Below, piece by piece: positions 49,119 to 58,161 of a DNA stretch of 64,000 nucleotides. The notes beneath the pieces were generated by a model, which was not told where the DNA came from, did no database searches, and saw only the letters and a program-made list of their open reading frames with translations. Location of the stretch: positions 806,001 through 870,000 of the forward strand of contig CAWDAD010000001.1 of NCBI GenBank assembly GCA_963800235.1, read 5' to 3'. Numbering within the stretch: the first letter of the stretch is position 1; each line of letters opens with the position of its first letter. This DNA comes from CAVVNP01 sp963800235 (lineage in GTDB: Bacteria; Actinomycetota; Acidimicrobiia; Acidimicrobiales; Iamiaceae). The translations under genes and the position numbers were made by a program.

Positions 49119-50531
49119 CTACGGAGTCGCCGCGTCGAGCCGTTCGGCCAGCTCCGAAAGCTCGGGGCTCACCTCGACCGGGTGCGGGGTCGGGTCGGTC
49201 AGGCGCTTCGCCCCGTCGGGGAGCGCGCCCCAGTCGTGCTCGAACCACCCGTTGGCCTGCGCCACCGCACGGGCCGGGTCGGCGTCGGGGGCGACGACGG
49301 TGCGGGAGCCGTCGGCGACGACCGGGACGAGCAGCCCGGGCGCCTCGGTCCCGGCGGGCGGCTCCTGGTCGGCGGTGCCGAGCACGTCACCGGACCCGTC
49401 GGCCCGGCGCCAGACCTGCTTGGGGCCGGGGAGCGTGACCTTGCCGGTCGAGGTCTTGCGCACCGGGCGGCCGTCGAAGGCGACCAGCTTGTAGACGCTG
49501 TCGAGCACCGGCGCGTCGGCCGACACCGCCAGCTGGGTCCCGACGCCGAACCCGTCGATGGGCGCGCCGGCCGCCACCAGCTCGGCGATGCGGTGCTCGT
49601 CGAGCCCGCCGCTCACCACGACCTGCAGGCCGTCGAAGCCGGCGGCGTCGAGGGCCGACCGGGCCCGGCGCGACAGCTCCTCGAGGTCGCCCGAGTCGAT
49701 GCGGATGCCCCGCAGCTCGACCCCGCGGTCCCGGAGCTCGCCGGCGACCTCGATGGCCCGCTCCACGCCGGCGTCCGTGTCGTAGGTGTCGACCAGGAGG
49801 ACCGTGCGCTCCCGGTAGAGGCCGGCGAAGGCCCGGAAGGCGTCGGCCTCGTCCTCGTAGGCCTGGACGAAGGCGTGGGCCATGGTGCCGCTGACGGGCA
49901 CCCCGTAGGCGACCCCGCCGGCCACGTTGCTCGTGCCGGCCAGGCCGGTGATCCCCACCGCCCGCACCAGCTTCATGCCGGCGTCGGTGCCCTGGGCCCG
50001 GCGGAGGGCGAAGTCCACGACCGGACGTCCGGCGCCGGCGTGGCGGAACCTCGCTGCCTTGGACGCGAGCGTGGTCTGGGTCGTGACCACGTTGAGCACG
50101 TAGGTCTCGAGGAGCTGGGCCACCGCGACGGGGGCGTCGATCTCGAGCAGCGGCTCGCCGGCGAAGGCGATCCGGCCCTCCGGGACGGCCCGGACCGTCC
50201 CGGTGAAGCGGACGTCGGCCAGCCAACCGAGGAAGGCGTCGTCGAACTGGCCCAGCCCGGCCAGCGCCTCGAGGTCGGCGTCGCCGAAGCGCAGGTCGTC
50301 GAGGTAGGTGAGCACCTCGGCCAGCCCGCCCGCCACCAGGAAGCCCCGCTCGGGGGGCAGGTCGCGGACGAAGCAGCTGAAGGTGGCCGGCCGCTCGGCC
50401 AGGCCCTCGGCCACGTACGCCGCCGCCATGGTCAGCTCGTACAGGTCGGTGAGGAGCGCCGGAGACGGTGGCACGGGTCGTCGAACGGGCACGGGCCCTT
50501 CAGCGGGCACGGCGGCGGCGTTCGCGGGCAC
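49119..50531 (-). CDS. pncB: Nicotinate phosphoribosyltransferase
   Basis: 470 residues from GTG 50531 (chosen because TAGGGT lies 7 bases upstream; GTG 50540 is the alternative). ALLTDLYELTMAAAYV, FVRDLPPERGFLVAGGL, DFALRRAQGTDAGMKLVRAVGITGLAGTSNV, GTMAHAFVQAY, IRIDSGDLEELSRRAR and VVSGGLDEHRIAEL with GFGVGTQL are standard NAPRTase motifs. It salvages nicotinate to NaMN with PRPP and ATP. Downstream of the MFS gene and separated from it by 10 bases; the MFS stop TAG is the first part of the promoter hexamer. Confidence 0.94.
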   Translation of the reverse strand: MPANAAAVPAEGPVPVRRPVPPSPALLTDLYELTMAAAYVAEGLAERPATFSCFVRDLPPERGFLVAGGLAEVLTYLDDLRFGDADLEALAGLGQFDDAFLGWLADVRFTGTVRAVPEGRIAFAGEPLLEIDAPVAVAQLLETYVLNVVTTQTTLASKAARFRHAGAGRPVVDFALRRAQGTDAGMKLVRAVGITGLAGTSNVAGGVAYGVPVSGTMAHAFVQAYEDEADAFRAFAGLYRERTVLLVDTYDTDAGVERAIEVAGELRDRGVELRGIRIDSGDLEELSRRARSALDAAGFDGLQVVVSGGLDEHRIAELVAAGAPIDGFGVGTQLAVSADAPVLDSVYKLVAFDGRPVRKTSTGKVTLPGPKQVWRRADGSGDVLGTADQEPPAGTEAPGLLVPVVADGSRTVVAPDADPARAVAQANGWFEHDWGALPDGAKRLTDPTPHPVEVSPELSELAERLDAATP

Positions 50532-50538
50532 CCGGCGC

Positions 50539-50544
50539 ACCCTA
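50539..50544 (-). promoter_or_regulatory. -10 hexamer (TAGGGT) of leaderless pncB
   Basis: TAGGGT, seven bases, GTG 50531. It overlaps the stop codon of the MFS gene. Confidence 0.5.
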
Positions 50545-51951
50545 CGGGGACGAGTGACGGCCCGGCCCGGGTCCCGACCGGTTCGGTCGGGTCAGGGGCG
50601 GGGCCGTCGGGCTGGGGACGGTGCGGGCCAGCGCGCCGGGCGCGTAGCGGTTGGCCGCCCACCACCCGAAGCTCGACGCCGCCAGGCAGACGACGGCGCC
50701 GAGCACGATCGGTGCGCGCCCGCCGAGGGTGTCGGCCAGCCAGCCGAGGAACGGTCCGCCCACCGGCGTCGTGCCGATCAGCACGACCGACTGCAGCGCC
50801 AGCACCCGCCCGTGCATGTCGGTGCGCCCCTCGACCTGGATGATGGCGGTGGTCGAGGTCAGGTAGAGGATGCTGGCCATGCCGACGACGAACACCGCCG
50901 GCACGGCCGGCGCCACGCCGGGCACCGCCGAGAGCACGAGCATGGTGACCCCGAGCGCCGCAGCCCCCATGACGATGTGGCGCAGCCGCACCAGCGCCTT
51001 GCCCGCCACCACCAGGGCGGCGATGACGGCACCGAGGCTGAAGGTGGAGTAGAGGATCGTGAACACGCCGTCGCTCTGGTGCAACGAGCGGGTGACGAAC
51101 AGCGGCAGCGTGACGGTGAAGTTGTACGACAGCGTCCCGATGGCCAGCAGCATGGCGAAGCTGATCCAGAGCGACGGCTGCGACCGCACGTAGCGCAGCC
51201 CGGCCCGGACCTGGCCCCGCTCCCGTGGGGCCGGGGCTCCCCGGCGCAGCTCGTCCGGGCGCATCATGGCCAGGCAGGCGAGCACGGTCAGGTACGAGAA
51301 GGCGTCGATGGTGAACGCCCAGCCGTACCCGAGGGTGACGACCAGCAGGCCGGCCAACGCCGGGCCGAAGATCCGCGACGTGTTCACGATGGTGCTGTAG
51401 AGCACCACCGCGTTGGGCACGTCCTCCTCCCGCACCATCTCGGTCACGAACGACCGGCGCAGCGGGTTGTCGAAGGCCAGGAGCACCCCGCCGATCGCCG
51501 CGATCCCGTACAGCGCGCCGACGGGCGGGTGGGGCTGGAAGGCCAGGGCGCCGAGGGCGAAGGACTGCAGCATCTCGAGGGTCTGGGTCACCATCAGCAT
51601 CCGCCGCTTGTCGGTGCGGTCCGCCACCGCGCCGGCCCACGCCGACAGCAGCAGGATGGGGCCGAACTGGCAGGCGGCGAGCAGCCCGACGCCGAGCCCG
51701 CTGCCGGTCAGGTTCAGCACCAGCAGGGTGAGGGCGACGTTGGTGAGCCAGTTGCCGGTGTTCGACACGAGCTGACCGGTGAAGTAGAGGCGGAAGTTGC
51801 GGTTCCGCAGCGACAGGAACGTGCTGCGCAGGCCGCGCCGGACACGACCGGAGCCGTCGGACCCGGCGCCCTCGGACCCGGTGCCCTCGGACCCGGCGCC
51901 GCGGGAACCGGCGGGGTCGCCGGCCGGGTCGGTGGCGGGGGGTCCGGGCAC
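50542..51951 (-). CDS. MFS transporter (enterobactin-exporter-like, MFS_3)
   Basis: 469 residues from GTG 51951, with AAGGG six bases upstream. STFLSLRNRNFRLYFTGQLVSNTGNWLTNVALTLLVLNLTGSG is the typical opening of the MFS_3 group, and the loop 2-3 motif AGAVADRTDKRRMLMVTQ is present; twelve hydrophobic helices can be followed, including ALRSFVTEMVREEDVPNAVVLYSTIVN. The first ~30 residues are a Gly/Ser/Asp-rich extension with a repeated GS(E/D)G pattern. Probably exports a small molecule. Divergent from the acyltransferase-like gene. Confidence 0.92.
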   Translation of the reverse strand: MPGPPATDPAGDPAGSRGAGSEGTGSEGAGSDGSGRVRRGLRSTFLSLRNRNFRLYFTGQLVSNTGNWLTNVALTLLVLNLTGSGLGVGLLAACQFGPILLLSAWAGAVADRTDKRRMLMVTQTLEMLQSFALGALAFQPHPPVGALYGIAAIGGVLLAFDNPLRRSFVTEMVREEDVPNAVVLYSTIVNTSRIFGPALAGLLVVTLGYGWAFTIDAFSYLTVLACLAMMRPDELRRGAPAPRERGQVRAGLRYVRSQPSLWISFAMLLAIGTLSYNFTVTLPLFVTRSLHQSDGVFTILYSTFSLGAVIAALVVAGKALVRLRHIVMGAAALGVTMLVLSAVPGVAPAVPAVFVVGMASILYLTSTTAIIQVEGRTDMHGRVLALQSVVLIGTTPVGGPFLGWLADTLGGRAPIVLGAVVCLAASSFGWWAANRYAPGALARTVPSPTAPPLTRPNRSGPGPGRHSSP

Positions 51952-52074
51952 GAGGGACCCTTCTAACCGGAGAACGAGCCAACCCCACCCGAACCCGCGG
52001 TCGCCCCCGGGGAGCGACGCGGAGGAGTAGCGTCGACCTGCCCTCGCAGCCCGCCGCCCGAGCGGGTTGCCCTG

Positions 52075-52713
52075 GTGCTGGGGCTCCGCAGGGCAGGGGG
52101 GGACGTGGACGAGCAGTACGAGGACGACAACCCGATCTCGGTCTGGGTGGTCCGCGGCGACCCGGTGTTCTCGGCCGCCGCCGCCATGCAGCGACGGATG
52201 CTGGCCGAGGCCGGGCTCGACCCGGACACCGCCCGGTCGACCCACCGACCGATGCGGACCACCTTCCACGTCGCCCAGCTGCTCGACGGCACCGTGGTGG
52301 GGGCGATGAACGCGGTGATCGGCGAGCTCGACGAGCTGTCGCTGCACGCCCTGGTCGACGACGAGGTCGTCCTCCCGGGGCCGGTGTGCGAGTGCGCCTC
52401 GGTGGCGGTCGACGAGGAGGTGGCCGGGCTCGGGGTGGCCGAGCTGCTGTACCGGTCGGTGTACTGCCACGCCCGCAGCCAGGGTGCGCTGAGCCTGGTG
52501 GCGGTCATGGAGCCGCTCAACGCCGAGCTGTTCCGCAACGAGTACGGCCTGCCGCTGCGCAACCTCGGTCCGCTGCAGCGCTACCTGGGCGTCGAGATGT
52601 ACCCCGTGGGCGGCACCTTCGACGAGCTCGAGGCCGGGGTCCGAACCGCCCGGCCGGGGTTCTACGAGTTCCTCACCGCTCCCCTGCGGGACCGCCCCGC
52701 CCCGACCGGCTGA
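52075..52713 (+). CDS. GNAT-fold acyltransferase resembling N-acyl amino acid synthases (FeeM-like)
   Basis: 212 residues from GTG 52075 (GTG 52105 also possible; a TAGCGT hexamer lies at 52028-52033). I do not recognise a firm family. A GNAT-like order is visible: SVWVVRGDPVFSAAAAMQRRMLAEAG, LLDGTVVGAMNAVIGELDEL, CECASVAVDEEVAGLGVAELLYRSVYCHARSQGALSLVAVMEPLNAELFRNEYGLPLRNLGPLQRYLGVEMYPV. The E-C-A-S-V-A-V...L-L...A...G...V-A-V-M-P...E-L-F-R...Y-G pattern recalls FeeM/autoinducer-synthase-like proteins. If right, it would make an N-acylated amino acid. The MFS exporter is divergent, which would fit a secreted product. Confidence 0.5.
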   Translation: MLGLRRAGGDVDEQYEDDNPISVWVVRGDPVFSAAAAMQRRMLAEAGLDPDTARSTHRPMRTTFHVAQLLDGTVVGAMNAVIGELDELSLHALVDDEVVLPGPVCECASVAVDEEVAGLGVAELLYRSVYCHARSQGALSLVAVMEPLNAELFRNEYGLPLRNLGPLQRYLGVEMYPVGGTFDELEAGVRTARPGFYEFLTAPLRDRPAPTG

Positions 52714-52752
52714 CCGCCGACGGGAACCCGCCGGCCGCCGGATCGGCGCCGG

Positions 52753-52758
52753 TAGCGT
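52753..52758 (+). promoter_or_regulatory. -10 hexamer (TAGCGT) of leaderless DUF1992 gene
   Basis: TAGCGT, seven bases, GTG 52766. This decides between GTG 52757 (inside the hexamer) and GTG 52766. Confidence 0.55.
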
Positions 52759-52765
52759 GCGATCC

Positions 52766-53179
52766 GTGACCACACGCAAGCCGCCACAGGTCACCTTCGA
52801 GACCTGGGTCGAGCGCCAGATCAGCGAGGCCGAGGCGAGGGGTGAGCTGCGCGACCTGCCGCTGTCGGGCCGGCCGCTGCCCGACCTCGACCAGCCCCAC
52901 GACGAGCTGTGGTGGGTGCGCAAGAAGCTGCGGCGCGAGGGCCTCTCCTACCTGCCCCCGTCGCTGGTCCTTCGCAAGGAGGCCGAGGACGCCCGGGCCG
53001 CGGCGCTGGCGGCGCCCACCGAGGTCGAGGTCCGACGGATCGTCGGCGAGATCAACGAGAAGATCCGGCGCGCCAACCGGCTGCCCGTCGACGGGCCGCC
53101 CCACAACCTGGTGCCCTACGACGTGGAGCGACTGGTCGAGCGCTGGCGCGCCGAGCGCGCCGACCGGCCGGCGCGCTGA
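52766..53179 (+). CDS. DUF1992 (DnaJ homologue subfamily C member 28-like) protein
   Basis: 137 residues. VTFETWVERQISEAEARGELRDLPLSGRPLPDLDQPHDELWWVRKKLRREGLSYLPPSLVLRKEAED is the full DUF1992 signature (E-x-x-I-x-E-A-x-x-x-G-x-F-x-x-L-P-G-x-G-x-P-L). The domain occurs alone in bacteria and with a J domain in animals. Its molecular role is unknown. Convergent with the acyl-CoA dehydrogenase gene with 10 bases between stops. Confidence 0.9.
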   Translation: MTTRKPPQVTFETWVERQISEAEARGELRDLPLSGRPLPDLDQPHDELWWVRKKLRREGLSYLPPSLVLRKEAEDARAAALAAPTEVEVRRIVGEINEKIRRANRLPVDGPPHNLVPYDVERLVERWRAERADRPAR

Positions 53180-53189
53180 GCGCGGGCGC

Positions 53190-54536
53190 TCAGGCCGGAC
53201 CGGAGAACTGGAAGCCGCCCTCGGCCTGGTCGTCGTGGCGCCGGCCGATGAAGCGGGCGGCGGGGTCGTCCTCGCCCTCGAACCGGGCCAGCTCGGCGCG
53301 ACCGACCACGTGCCAGTGCACCTCGTCGGGACCGTCGGCCAGCCGCAGGGTCCGCTGGGCGGCGTAGAGGCGGGCCAGCGGCGTCCACTGCGAGACACCG
53401 GTGGCCCCGTGGATCTGGATGGCCTCGTCGATGATGTGGCAGACCCGCTCGGGGACCATGGCCTTCACCGCCGACACCCAGACCCTGGCCTCGGCGTTGC
53501 CCATGGTGTCCATGGCCTTGGCCGCCCGCAGCACCATCAGCCGCATGGCCTCGATCTCCACCCGGGCCCGGGCGATGACCTCGGTGTTCTTGCCCAGGCG
53601 GGCGAGGGGCTTGCCGAACGCCTCGCGGTTGAGGCCACGGCGCACCATCAGCTCGAGGGCCCGCTCGGCGGCGCCGATCGAGCGCATGCAGTGGTGGATG
53701 CGACCCGGGCCGAGGCGCAGCTGGGAGATCTCGAAGCCGCGGCCCTCGCCGAGCAGCATGTTCGACGCCGGCACCCGCACGTCGGTGAACCGCAGGTGCA
53801 TGTGCCCGTGCGGCGCGTCGTCCTCGCCGAAGACGTGCATCGGGCCGAGGATCTCGACGCCGGGGGTGTCCATGGGCACCAGGATCTGGCTCTGCTGGCG
53901 GTGGGGCGGCCCGTCGGGGCTGGTGCGCACCATGGCGATCATCACCTTGCACCGGGGGTCGCCGGCGCCGGAGATGTAGTACTTCTCGCCGTCGATCACC
54001 CACTCGTCGCCGTCGAGCACGGCCCGGGTGTGCACGTTGCGGGCATCGGACGAGCTCACGTCGGGCTCGGTCATGGCGAAGGCCGACCGGATCTCGCCCC
54101 GCAGCAGCGGCTCGAGCCAGCGCTCCTTCTGCTCGGGCGTGCCGACCCGCTCGAGCACCTCCATGTTGCCGGTGTCGGGGGCGCTGCAGTTGAGGCACTC
54201 GGACGCCAGCGGGTTCTTGCCCAGCTCGGCGGCGATGTAGGCGTAGTCGAGGTTGGACAGGCCCTCGCCGCTGCCGGCGTCGGGCAGGAAGAAGTTCCAC
54301 AGCCCGTTGGCCTTGGCCTTGGCCTTCACCGTGTCGAGCAGCTCGAGCTGGCCCTCGCCGAAGGACCAGCGGTCGGCCCGACCCTCGCCGAGCCGGTAGT
54401 ACTCCTCGGTGATCGGGTCGACCTCCTCGGCCACGAAGGTCTTGACCTGGTTCAGCAGCGGCACGGCCGCCTCGGACATCGAGAGGTTCACGGCGTCGTC
54501 GACGGGGTCGCCGGCGTGCATTCCCGGTCCTGGCAT
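53190..54536 (-). CDS. Acyl-CoA dehydrogenase family protein
   Basis: 448 residues from ATG 54536, preceded by AAGGGAA. AFAMTEPDVSSSDARNVHTRAVLDGDEWVIDGEKYYISGAGDPRCKVMIAMVRT is the FAD-binding core; LGEGRGFEISQLRLGPGRIHHCMRSIGAAERALELMVRRGLNREAFGKPL and QIHGATGVSQWTPLARLYAAQRTLRLADGPDEVH follow. The catalytic base region (G-A-T-G-V) and the ADGPDEVH motif are those of the FadE/ACAD10-11-like group. Oxidises an acyl-CoA at C2-C3, substrate unknown. Confidence 0.94.
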   Translation of the reverse strand: MPGPGMHAGDPVDDAVNLSMSEAAVPLLNQVKTFVAEEVDPITEEYYRLGEGRADRWSFGEGQLELLDTVKAKAKANGLWNFFLPDAGSGEGLSNLDYAYIAAELGKNPLASECLNCSAPDTGNMEVLERVGTPEQKERWLEPLLRGEIRSAFAMTEPDVSSSDARNVHTRAVLDGDEWVIDGEKYYISGAGDPRCKVMIAMVRTSPDGPPHRQQSQILVPMDTPGVEILGPMHVFGEDDAPHGHMHLRFTDVRVPASNMLLGEGRGFEISQLRLGPGRIHHCMRSIGAAERALELMVRRGLNREAFGKPLARLGKNTEVIARARVEIEAMRLMVLRAAKAMDTMGNAEARVWVSAVKAMVPERVCHIIDEAIQIHGATGVSQWTPLARLYAAQRTLRLADGPDEVHWHVVGRAELARFEGEDDPAARFIGRRHDDQAEGGFQFSGPA

Positions 54537-54605
54537 GGGGGTTCCCTTCGCGAGCGGTCGATCGACCTGCAACCTACGCCCGGCGGGTCGACCGGGTCGG
54601 CCCGG

Positions 54606-55574
54606 CTACCGGCTCGCCCTGCCGGTGAGCTCGTCGAGCGTCGCCAGGTCCTCGGCGCTCGGCTGCCAGGCCCCGGCGGCGGCGTTGGCCCGCACCTGGT
54701 CGGGGGTGGTGGCGCCCGCGATCACCGAGCCCACCGCCGGCTGGGCGGCCAGGCCGCCGATGGCCACGTCGAGCAGGCCGACGCCCCGCTCCCGGGCGAA
54801 GTCGGCGAGGGCCTCGACCACGTCGAAGCGCTCGTCGGTGAGCTGGCCGGTCATGGCCCAGTCCTTCAACCGGGTGCCGGACGGCGGCTCCACGCCCCGC
54901 TGGTACTTGCCGGTCAGGAGCCCGCTGGCCAGCGGGAAGTAGGGCAGCACGCCGACGCCGTAGTGCTCGCAGGCCGGAACCAGCTCCCGCTCGGCCCGCC
55001 GGTCGAGCAGGTTGTAGTGGTTCTGGGCGCTGATGAAGCGCTCGCCGCCGGACGACCGGGCCACCCACTCGGCGTCGGCGACCTGCCAGCCCGCCAGGTT
55101 CGACGAGCCCAGGTAGCGGACCTTGCCCTCGTGGACGAGCTCGGTCAGCGCCGCCAGGGTCTCCTCCACGGGCGTGAGGGGATCCGGCTTGTGCAGCTGG
55201 TACAGGTCGATCCAGTCGGTGCGCAGCCGCCGCAGCGAGCGCTCCACCGCCCGGCGGATGTAGCGCCGGGACCCGCGAGCCCCCCAGTCGGGGCCGTTGC
55301 CGCCGTCGGCGTCGGCGTCGCGGAGCCGGGAGCCGAACTTGGTGGCGATGACCACCTGGTCGCGCCGGCCCTCGAGCACCTCGCCCAGCTTCAGCTCGGA
55401 GTCGCCGTAGGAGTCCGAGGTGTCGATCAGGGTGATGCCGGAGTCGAGGGCGGCGTCGACCACGGCCCGGGTCTGGTCGAGGTCGAGCTTCATGCCGAAG
55501 TTGTTGGCACCGAGCCCGACGGCCGACACCGCCAGCCCCGAGTCGCCCAGCCGCCGGATCTGCATGTCGGCCAT
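54606..55574 (-). CDS. Aldo/keto reductase
   Basis: 322 residues from ATG 55574 with GAGAGG upstream. The catalytic tetrad is visible: Asp in FIDTSDSYG-type ITLIDTSDSYGDSELKLGE (D, Y), Lys in VVIATKFG and His in DLYQLHKPDPLTPVEETL; RYLGSSNLAGWQV and GVLPYFPLASGLLTGKYQRG complete the pattern of NADPH-dependent reductases of the YajO/IolS type. Reduces an unknown carbonyl. Same strand as the acyl-CoA dehydrogenase gene but 69 bases upstream of it. Confidence 0.94.
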   Translation of the reverse strand: MADMQIRRLGDSGLAVSAVGLGANNFGMKLDLDQTRAVVDAALDSGITLIDTSDSYGDSELKLGEVLEGRRDQVVIATKFGSRLRDADADGGNGPDWGARGSRRYIRRAVERSLRRLRTDWIDLYQLHKPDPLTPVEETLAALTELVHEGKVRYLGSSNLAGWQVADAEWVARSSGGERFISAQNHYNLLDRRAERELVPACEHYGVGVLPYFPLASGLLTGKYQRGVEPPSGTRLKDWAMTGQLTDERFDVVEALADFARERGVGLLDVAIGGLAAQPAVGSVIAGATTPDQVRANAAAGAWQPSAEDLATLDELTGRASR

Positions 55575-55771
55575 CGATCGATCCTCTCAGTCGGGGGGTG
55601 CGCCGGGACGCAGGACCCGACCGCCCGGTCGAGGGTAGGGGTCCGACCCGCCCGCGCCGTCCGGGGCGGAGACCCGGCGGCAAGGGCGCCTCACCGGTAG
55701 CGTCGGCCCCGCGCTCGTCGGCTGCCCGTCGGGCCGTGCTCGTCGGGCGTCCCCGTCGGAAGGTTGAGGCC

Positions 55772-57475
55772 ATGCACGATCTGGTGATCCGGGGTGCGCT
55801 CCTCGTCGACGGCACCGGCGCCCCGGCCCGGGTCGCCGACGTCGGGGTGGACGACGGGCGGGTGGTCGAGGTGACCGGCCCCGGCGACGCCGGGCTCGGG
55901 CGCCGCCTGCTCGACGGCGACGGGCTGGCCCTGTTGCCGGGATGGGTCGACATCCACACCCACTACGACGGGCAGGTGACCTGGGACCCCGACGTCAGCC
56001 CCTCGAGCTGGCACGGGGTGACCACCGTGGTGATGGGCAACTGCGGGGTCGGCTTCGCCCCCGTGCGGCCCGACGGCGCCGAGCTGCTGATCGAGCTGAT
56101 GGAAGGCGTCGAGGACATCCCCGGCACCGCCCTGCACGAGGGCATCGACTGGGCCTGGGAGTCGTTCCCCGAGTACCTCGACGCCATCGACGCCACGCCC
56201 CGGGTGCTCGACGTCGCCGCCCAGGTGCCCCACGCCGCGCTGCGCGCCTACGTCCTGGGCGACCGGGCCCACGAGCAGGCGTCCGACGCCGAGATCGACC
56301 GCATGGCCGACCTGACCGAGCAGGCCCTCGTCGCCGGGGCGGTCGGGTTCACCACCTCCCGGACGATCCTGCACCGGTCCAAGCACGGCTTCGTGCCCGG
56401 CACCGAGGCCCCACCCGAGGAGCTGCTGGTCATCGCCGACGCCATGGGCCGGGCCGGCCGGGGGGTGTTCCAGCTCGTGTCCGACCAGCAGGGCGTCGGC
56501 GACGAGGCCGCCTGGCTGGCCGAGGTGGGCCGCCGCACCGGCGGCACCGTCTCGTTCTCGCTGGCCCAGAGCGGGTTCGCGCCGAACGCCTGGCGCGACG
56601 CCCTCGACCACGCGGTCCGCACCTCCGCCGACGGCATCGACGTGGTGCCGCAGGTGTCGTGCCGCCCCACCGGGATGCTCTTCGGCCTCCGGTCCTCGCT
56701 GCACCCGTTCATCACCCACCCGCTCTGGCGGGAGCTGGCCGAGCTGCCCCTCGCCGAGCGGGTCGCCCGCCTGCGCTCGGCCGAGGGGCGGGCCGCCCTG
56801 CTGGCCCAGGAGCCGTCGACCGCCAACCCGGTCGCCCTCGCCCTGATGCGCCGCTGGGACCAGATGTTCCCGCTCGGGGACCCGCCCGACTACGAGCCGC
56901 CGCCGAGCGACAGCGTGGCCGCCCGGGCCGAGCGCGAGGACCGGCGTCCCGAGGAGGTCGCCCTCGACCTGCTCCTCGAACGCGACGGCGACGCCCTGCT
57001 GTTCGCCCCGCTGGCCAGCTACGTCGACCACGACCACGAGGCCATCCGCCAGATGATGACCCACCCCCGCACCGTCCTCGGCCTCAGCGACGGCGGCGCC
57101 CACTGCGGGCTGATCTGCGACGGCAGCATGCCCACCTACCTGCTGACCCACTGGGTGCGCGACCGCACCCGCGGTCCCCGCCTGCCCCTCGAGCAGGCGG
57201 TGCACCTGCAGACCGGGCGGACCGCGAGCACCTACGGGCTGCACGACCGGGGCACCGTCGAGCCGGGCAAGCGCGCCGACCTGAACCTGGTCGACCTCGA
57301 CGCCGTCGCCCTCCACGCCCCCGAGATGGTCTTCGACCTGCCGGCCGGCGGCCGGCGCCTCGTCCAGCGCGCCGAGGGCTACCGGGCCACGGTCGTCGCC
57401 GGCGAGGTGACCTTCACCGACGGCGAGCCGACCGGCGCCCGTCCGGGGCGACTGGTCCGCAGCTCGCCCCGCTGA
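55772..57475 (+). CDS. Amidohydrolase family 3 (N-acyl-D-amino-acid deacylase-like)
   Basis: 567 residues from ATG 55772. LVIRGALLVDGTGAPARVADVGVDDGRVVEV and GLALLPGWVDIHTHYDGQVTWDPDVSPSSWHGVTTVVMGNCGVGFAPV are the metal-binding opening of D-aminoacylases (HxH, then NCG with the metal Cys). FTTSRTILHRSKHGFVPGTEAP, LSDGGAHCG (metal Asp) and GTVEPGKRADLNLVDLD follow. Such enzymes hydrolyse N-acyl-D-amino acids or related amides; many actinobacterial ones act on unknown xenobiotics. Upstream 197 bases are otherwise featureless. Confidence 0.92.
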   Translation: MHDLVIRGALLVDGTGAPARVADVGVDDGRVVEVTGPGDAGLGRRLLDGDGLALLPGWVDIHTHYDGQVTWDPDVSPSSWHGVTTVVMGNCGVGFAPVRPDGAELLIELMEGVEDIPGTALHEGIDWAWESFPEYLDAIDATPRVLDVAAQVPHAALRAYVLGDRAHEQASDAEIDRMADLTEQALVAGAVGFTTSRTILHRSKHGFVPGTEAPPEELLVIADAMGRAGRGVFQLVSDQQGVGDEAAWLAEVGRRTGGTVSFSLAQSGFAPNAWRDALDHAVRTSADGIDVVPQVSCRPTGMLFGLRSSLHPFITHPLWRELAELPLAERVARLRSAEGRAALLAQEPSTANPVALALMRRWDQMFPLGDPPDYEPPPSDSVAARAEREDRRPEEVALDLLLERDGDALLFAPLASYVDHDHEAIRQMMTHPRTVLGLSDGGAHCGLICDGSMPTYLLTHWVRDRTRGPRLPLEQAVHLQTGRTASTYGLHDRGTVEPGKRADLNLVDLDAVALHAPEMVFDLPAGGRRLVQRAEGYRATVVAGEVTFTDGEPTGARPGRLVRSSPR

Positions 57476-57520
57476 GCGCGGGTTCGGCCGCCGCGCCTGT
57501 CGAACCGGGAGCAGCCGCGG

Positions 57521-58096
57521 TCAGACCGGGCGCAGCGGCTGGTGGACGCCGGCGGGGAGCTCGACGGCGATCGGGTCGCCGGGGCGGACTTCGCCACCGG
57601 TCACCACCACGCCCATGATCCCGCCCTTGCGGACCAGCTCGCCGTCGGCGTCGTGGTCGAGCACGGCGGCCTGCAGCCCGGGCGCGACGCCCTCGAGCTG
57701 GCGGCAGGGGTTGCGCAGACCGGTGACCTCGACCACCGCGTCGCCGCCGAGGTGGAGGAGGGTCCCCGTCGGCAGCCCCAGGAGATCGACCCCCCGGGTG
57801 GTCACGTTCTCGCCCAGGTCCCCGGCGCCGACCTGGAACCCCGCCTCGCCCAGCTCGTCGTGCAGCTCGGCGTGGATCAGGTGGACCTGGCGCAGGTTGG
57901 GCCTGGTCGGATCGGCCCGCACCCGGCTGCGGTGCCTGACCGTCGGTCCGGCGTGCACGTCGCCCTCGACGCCGTGGCCGGCCACCAGCCGCACCACCGG
58001 GCGCGGAGGCTTGGAGAAGTCGTAGGTGGGGGTGGCGCACACCGCGACCACGGTTCCGCCGGCGACGTCGCCCTGCTGCCCGCCCGACGCGCCCAC
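57521..58096 (-). CDS. MOSC domain-containing protein
   Basis: 191 residues from GTG 58096 (TAGCGT seven bases upstream; GTG 58105 alternative). VVAVCATPTYDFSKPPRPVVRLVAGHGVEGDVHAG, VHLIHAELHDELGEAGFQVGAGDLGENVTTRGVDLLGLP and VVEVTGLRNPCRQLEGV contain the MOSC pattern, with the conserved Cys in N-P-C. MOSC proteins carry or hydrate sulfur for molybdenum cofactor or reduce N-hydroxylated compounds. Divergent from phnY-like gene (65 bases between starts). Confidence 0.92.
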   Translation of the reverse strand: MGASGGQQGDVAGGTVVAVCATPTYDFSKPPRPVVRLVAGHGVEGDVHAGPTVRHRSRVRADPTRPNLRQVHLIHAELHDELGEAGFQVGAGDLGENVTTRGVDLLGLPTGTLLHLGGDAVVEVTGLRNPCRQLEGVAPGLQAAVLDHDADGELVRKGGIMGVVVTGGEVRPGDPIAVELPAGVHQPLRPV

Positions 58097-58103
58097 GGCC
58101 CGC

Positions 58104-58109
58104 ACGCTA
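58104..58109 (-). promoter_or_regulatory. -10 hexamer (TAGCGT) of leaderless MOSC gene
   Basis: TAGCGT, seven bases, GTG 58096. Confidence 0.55.
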
Positions 58110-58149
58110 GGAGGCCGGATCGGTCTGGGCCACGCCGTTTCGGCCCGGG

Positions 58150-58155
58150 TACCGT
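58150..58155 (+). promoter_or_regulatory. -10 hexamer (TACCGT) of leaderless phnY-like gene
   Basis: TACCGT, six bases, GTG 58162. No consensus -35 at 17 bases. Confidence 0.55.
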
Positions 58156-58161
58156 CGAGGC

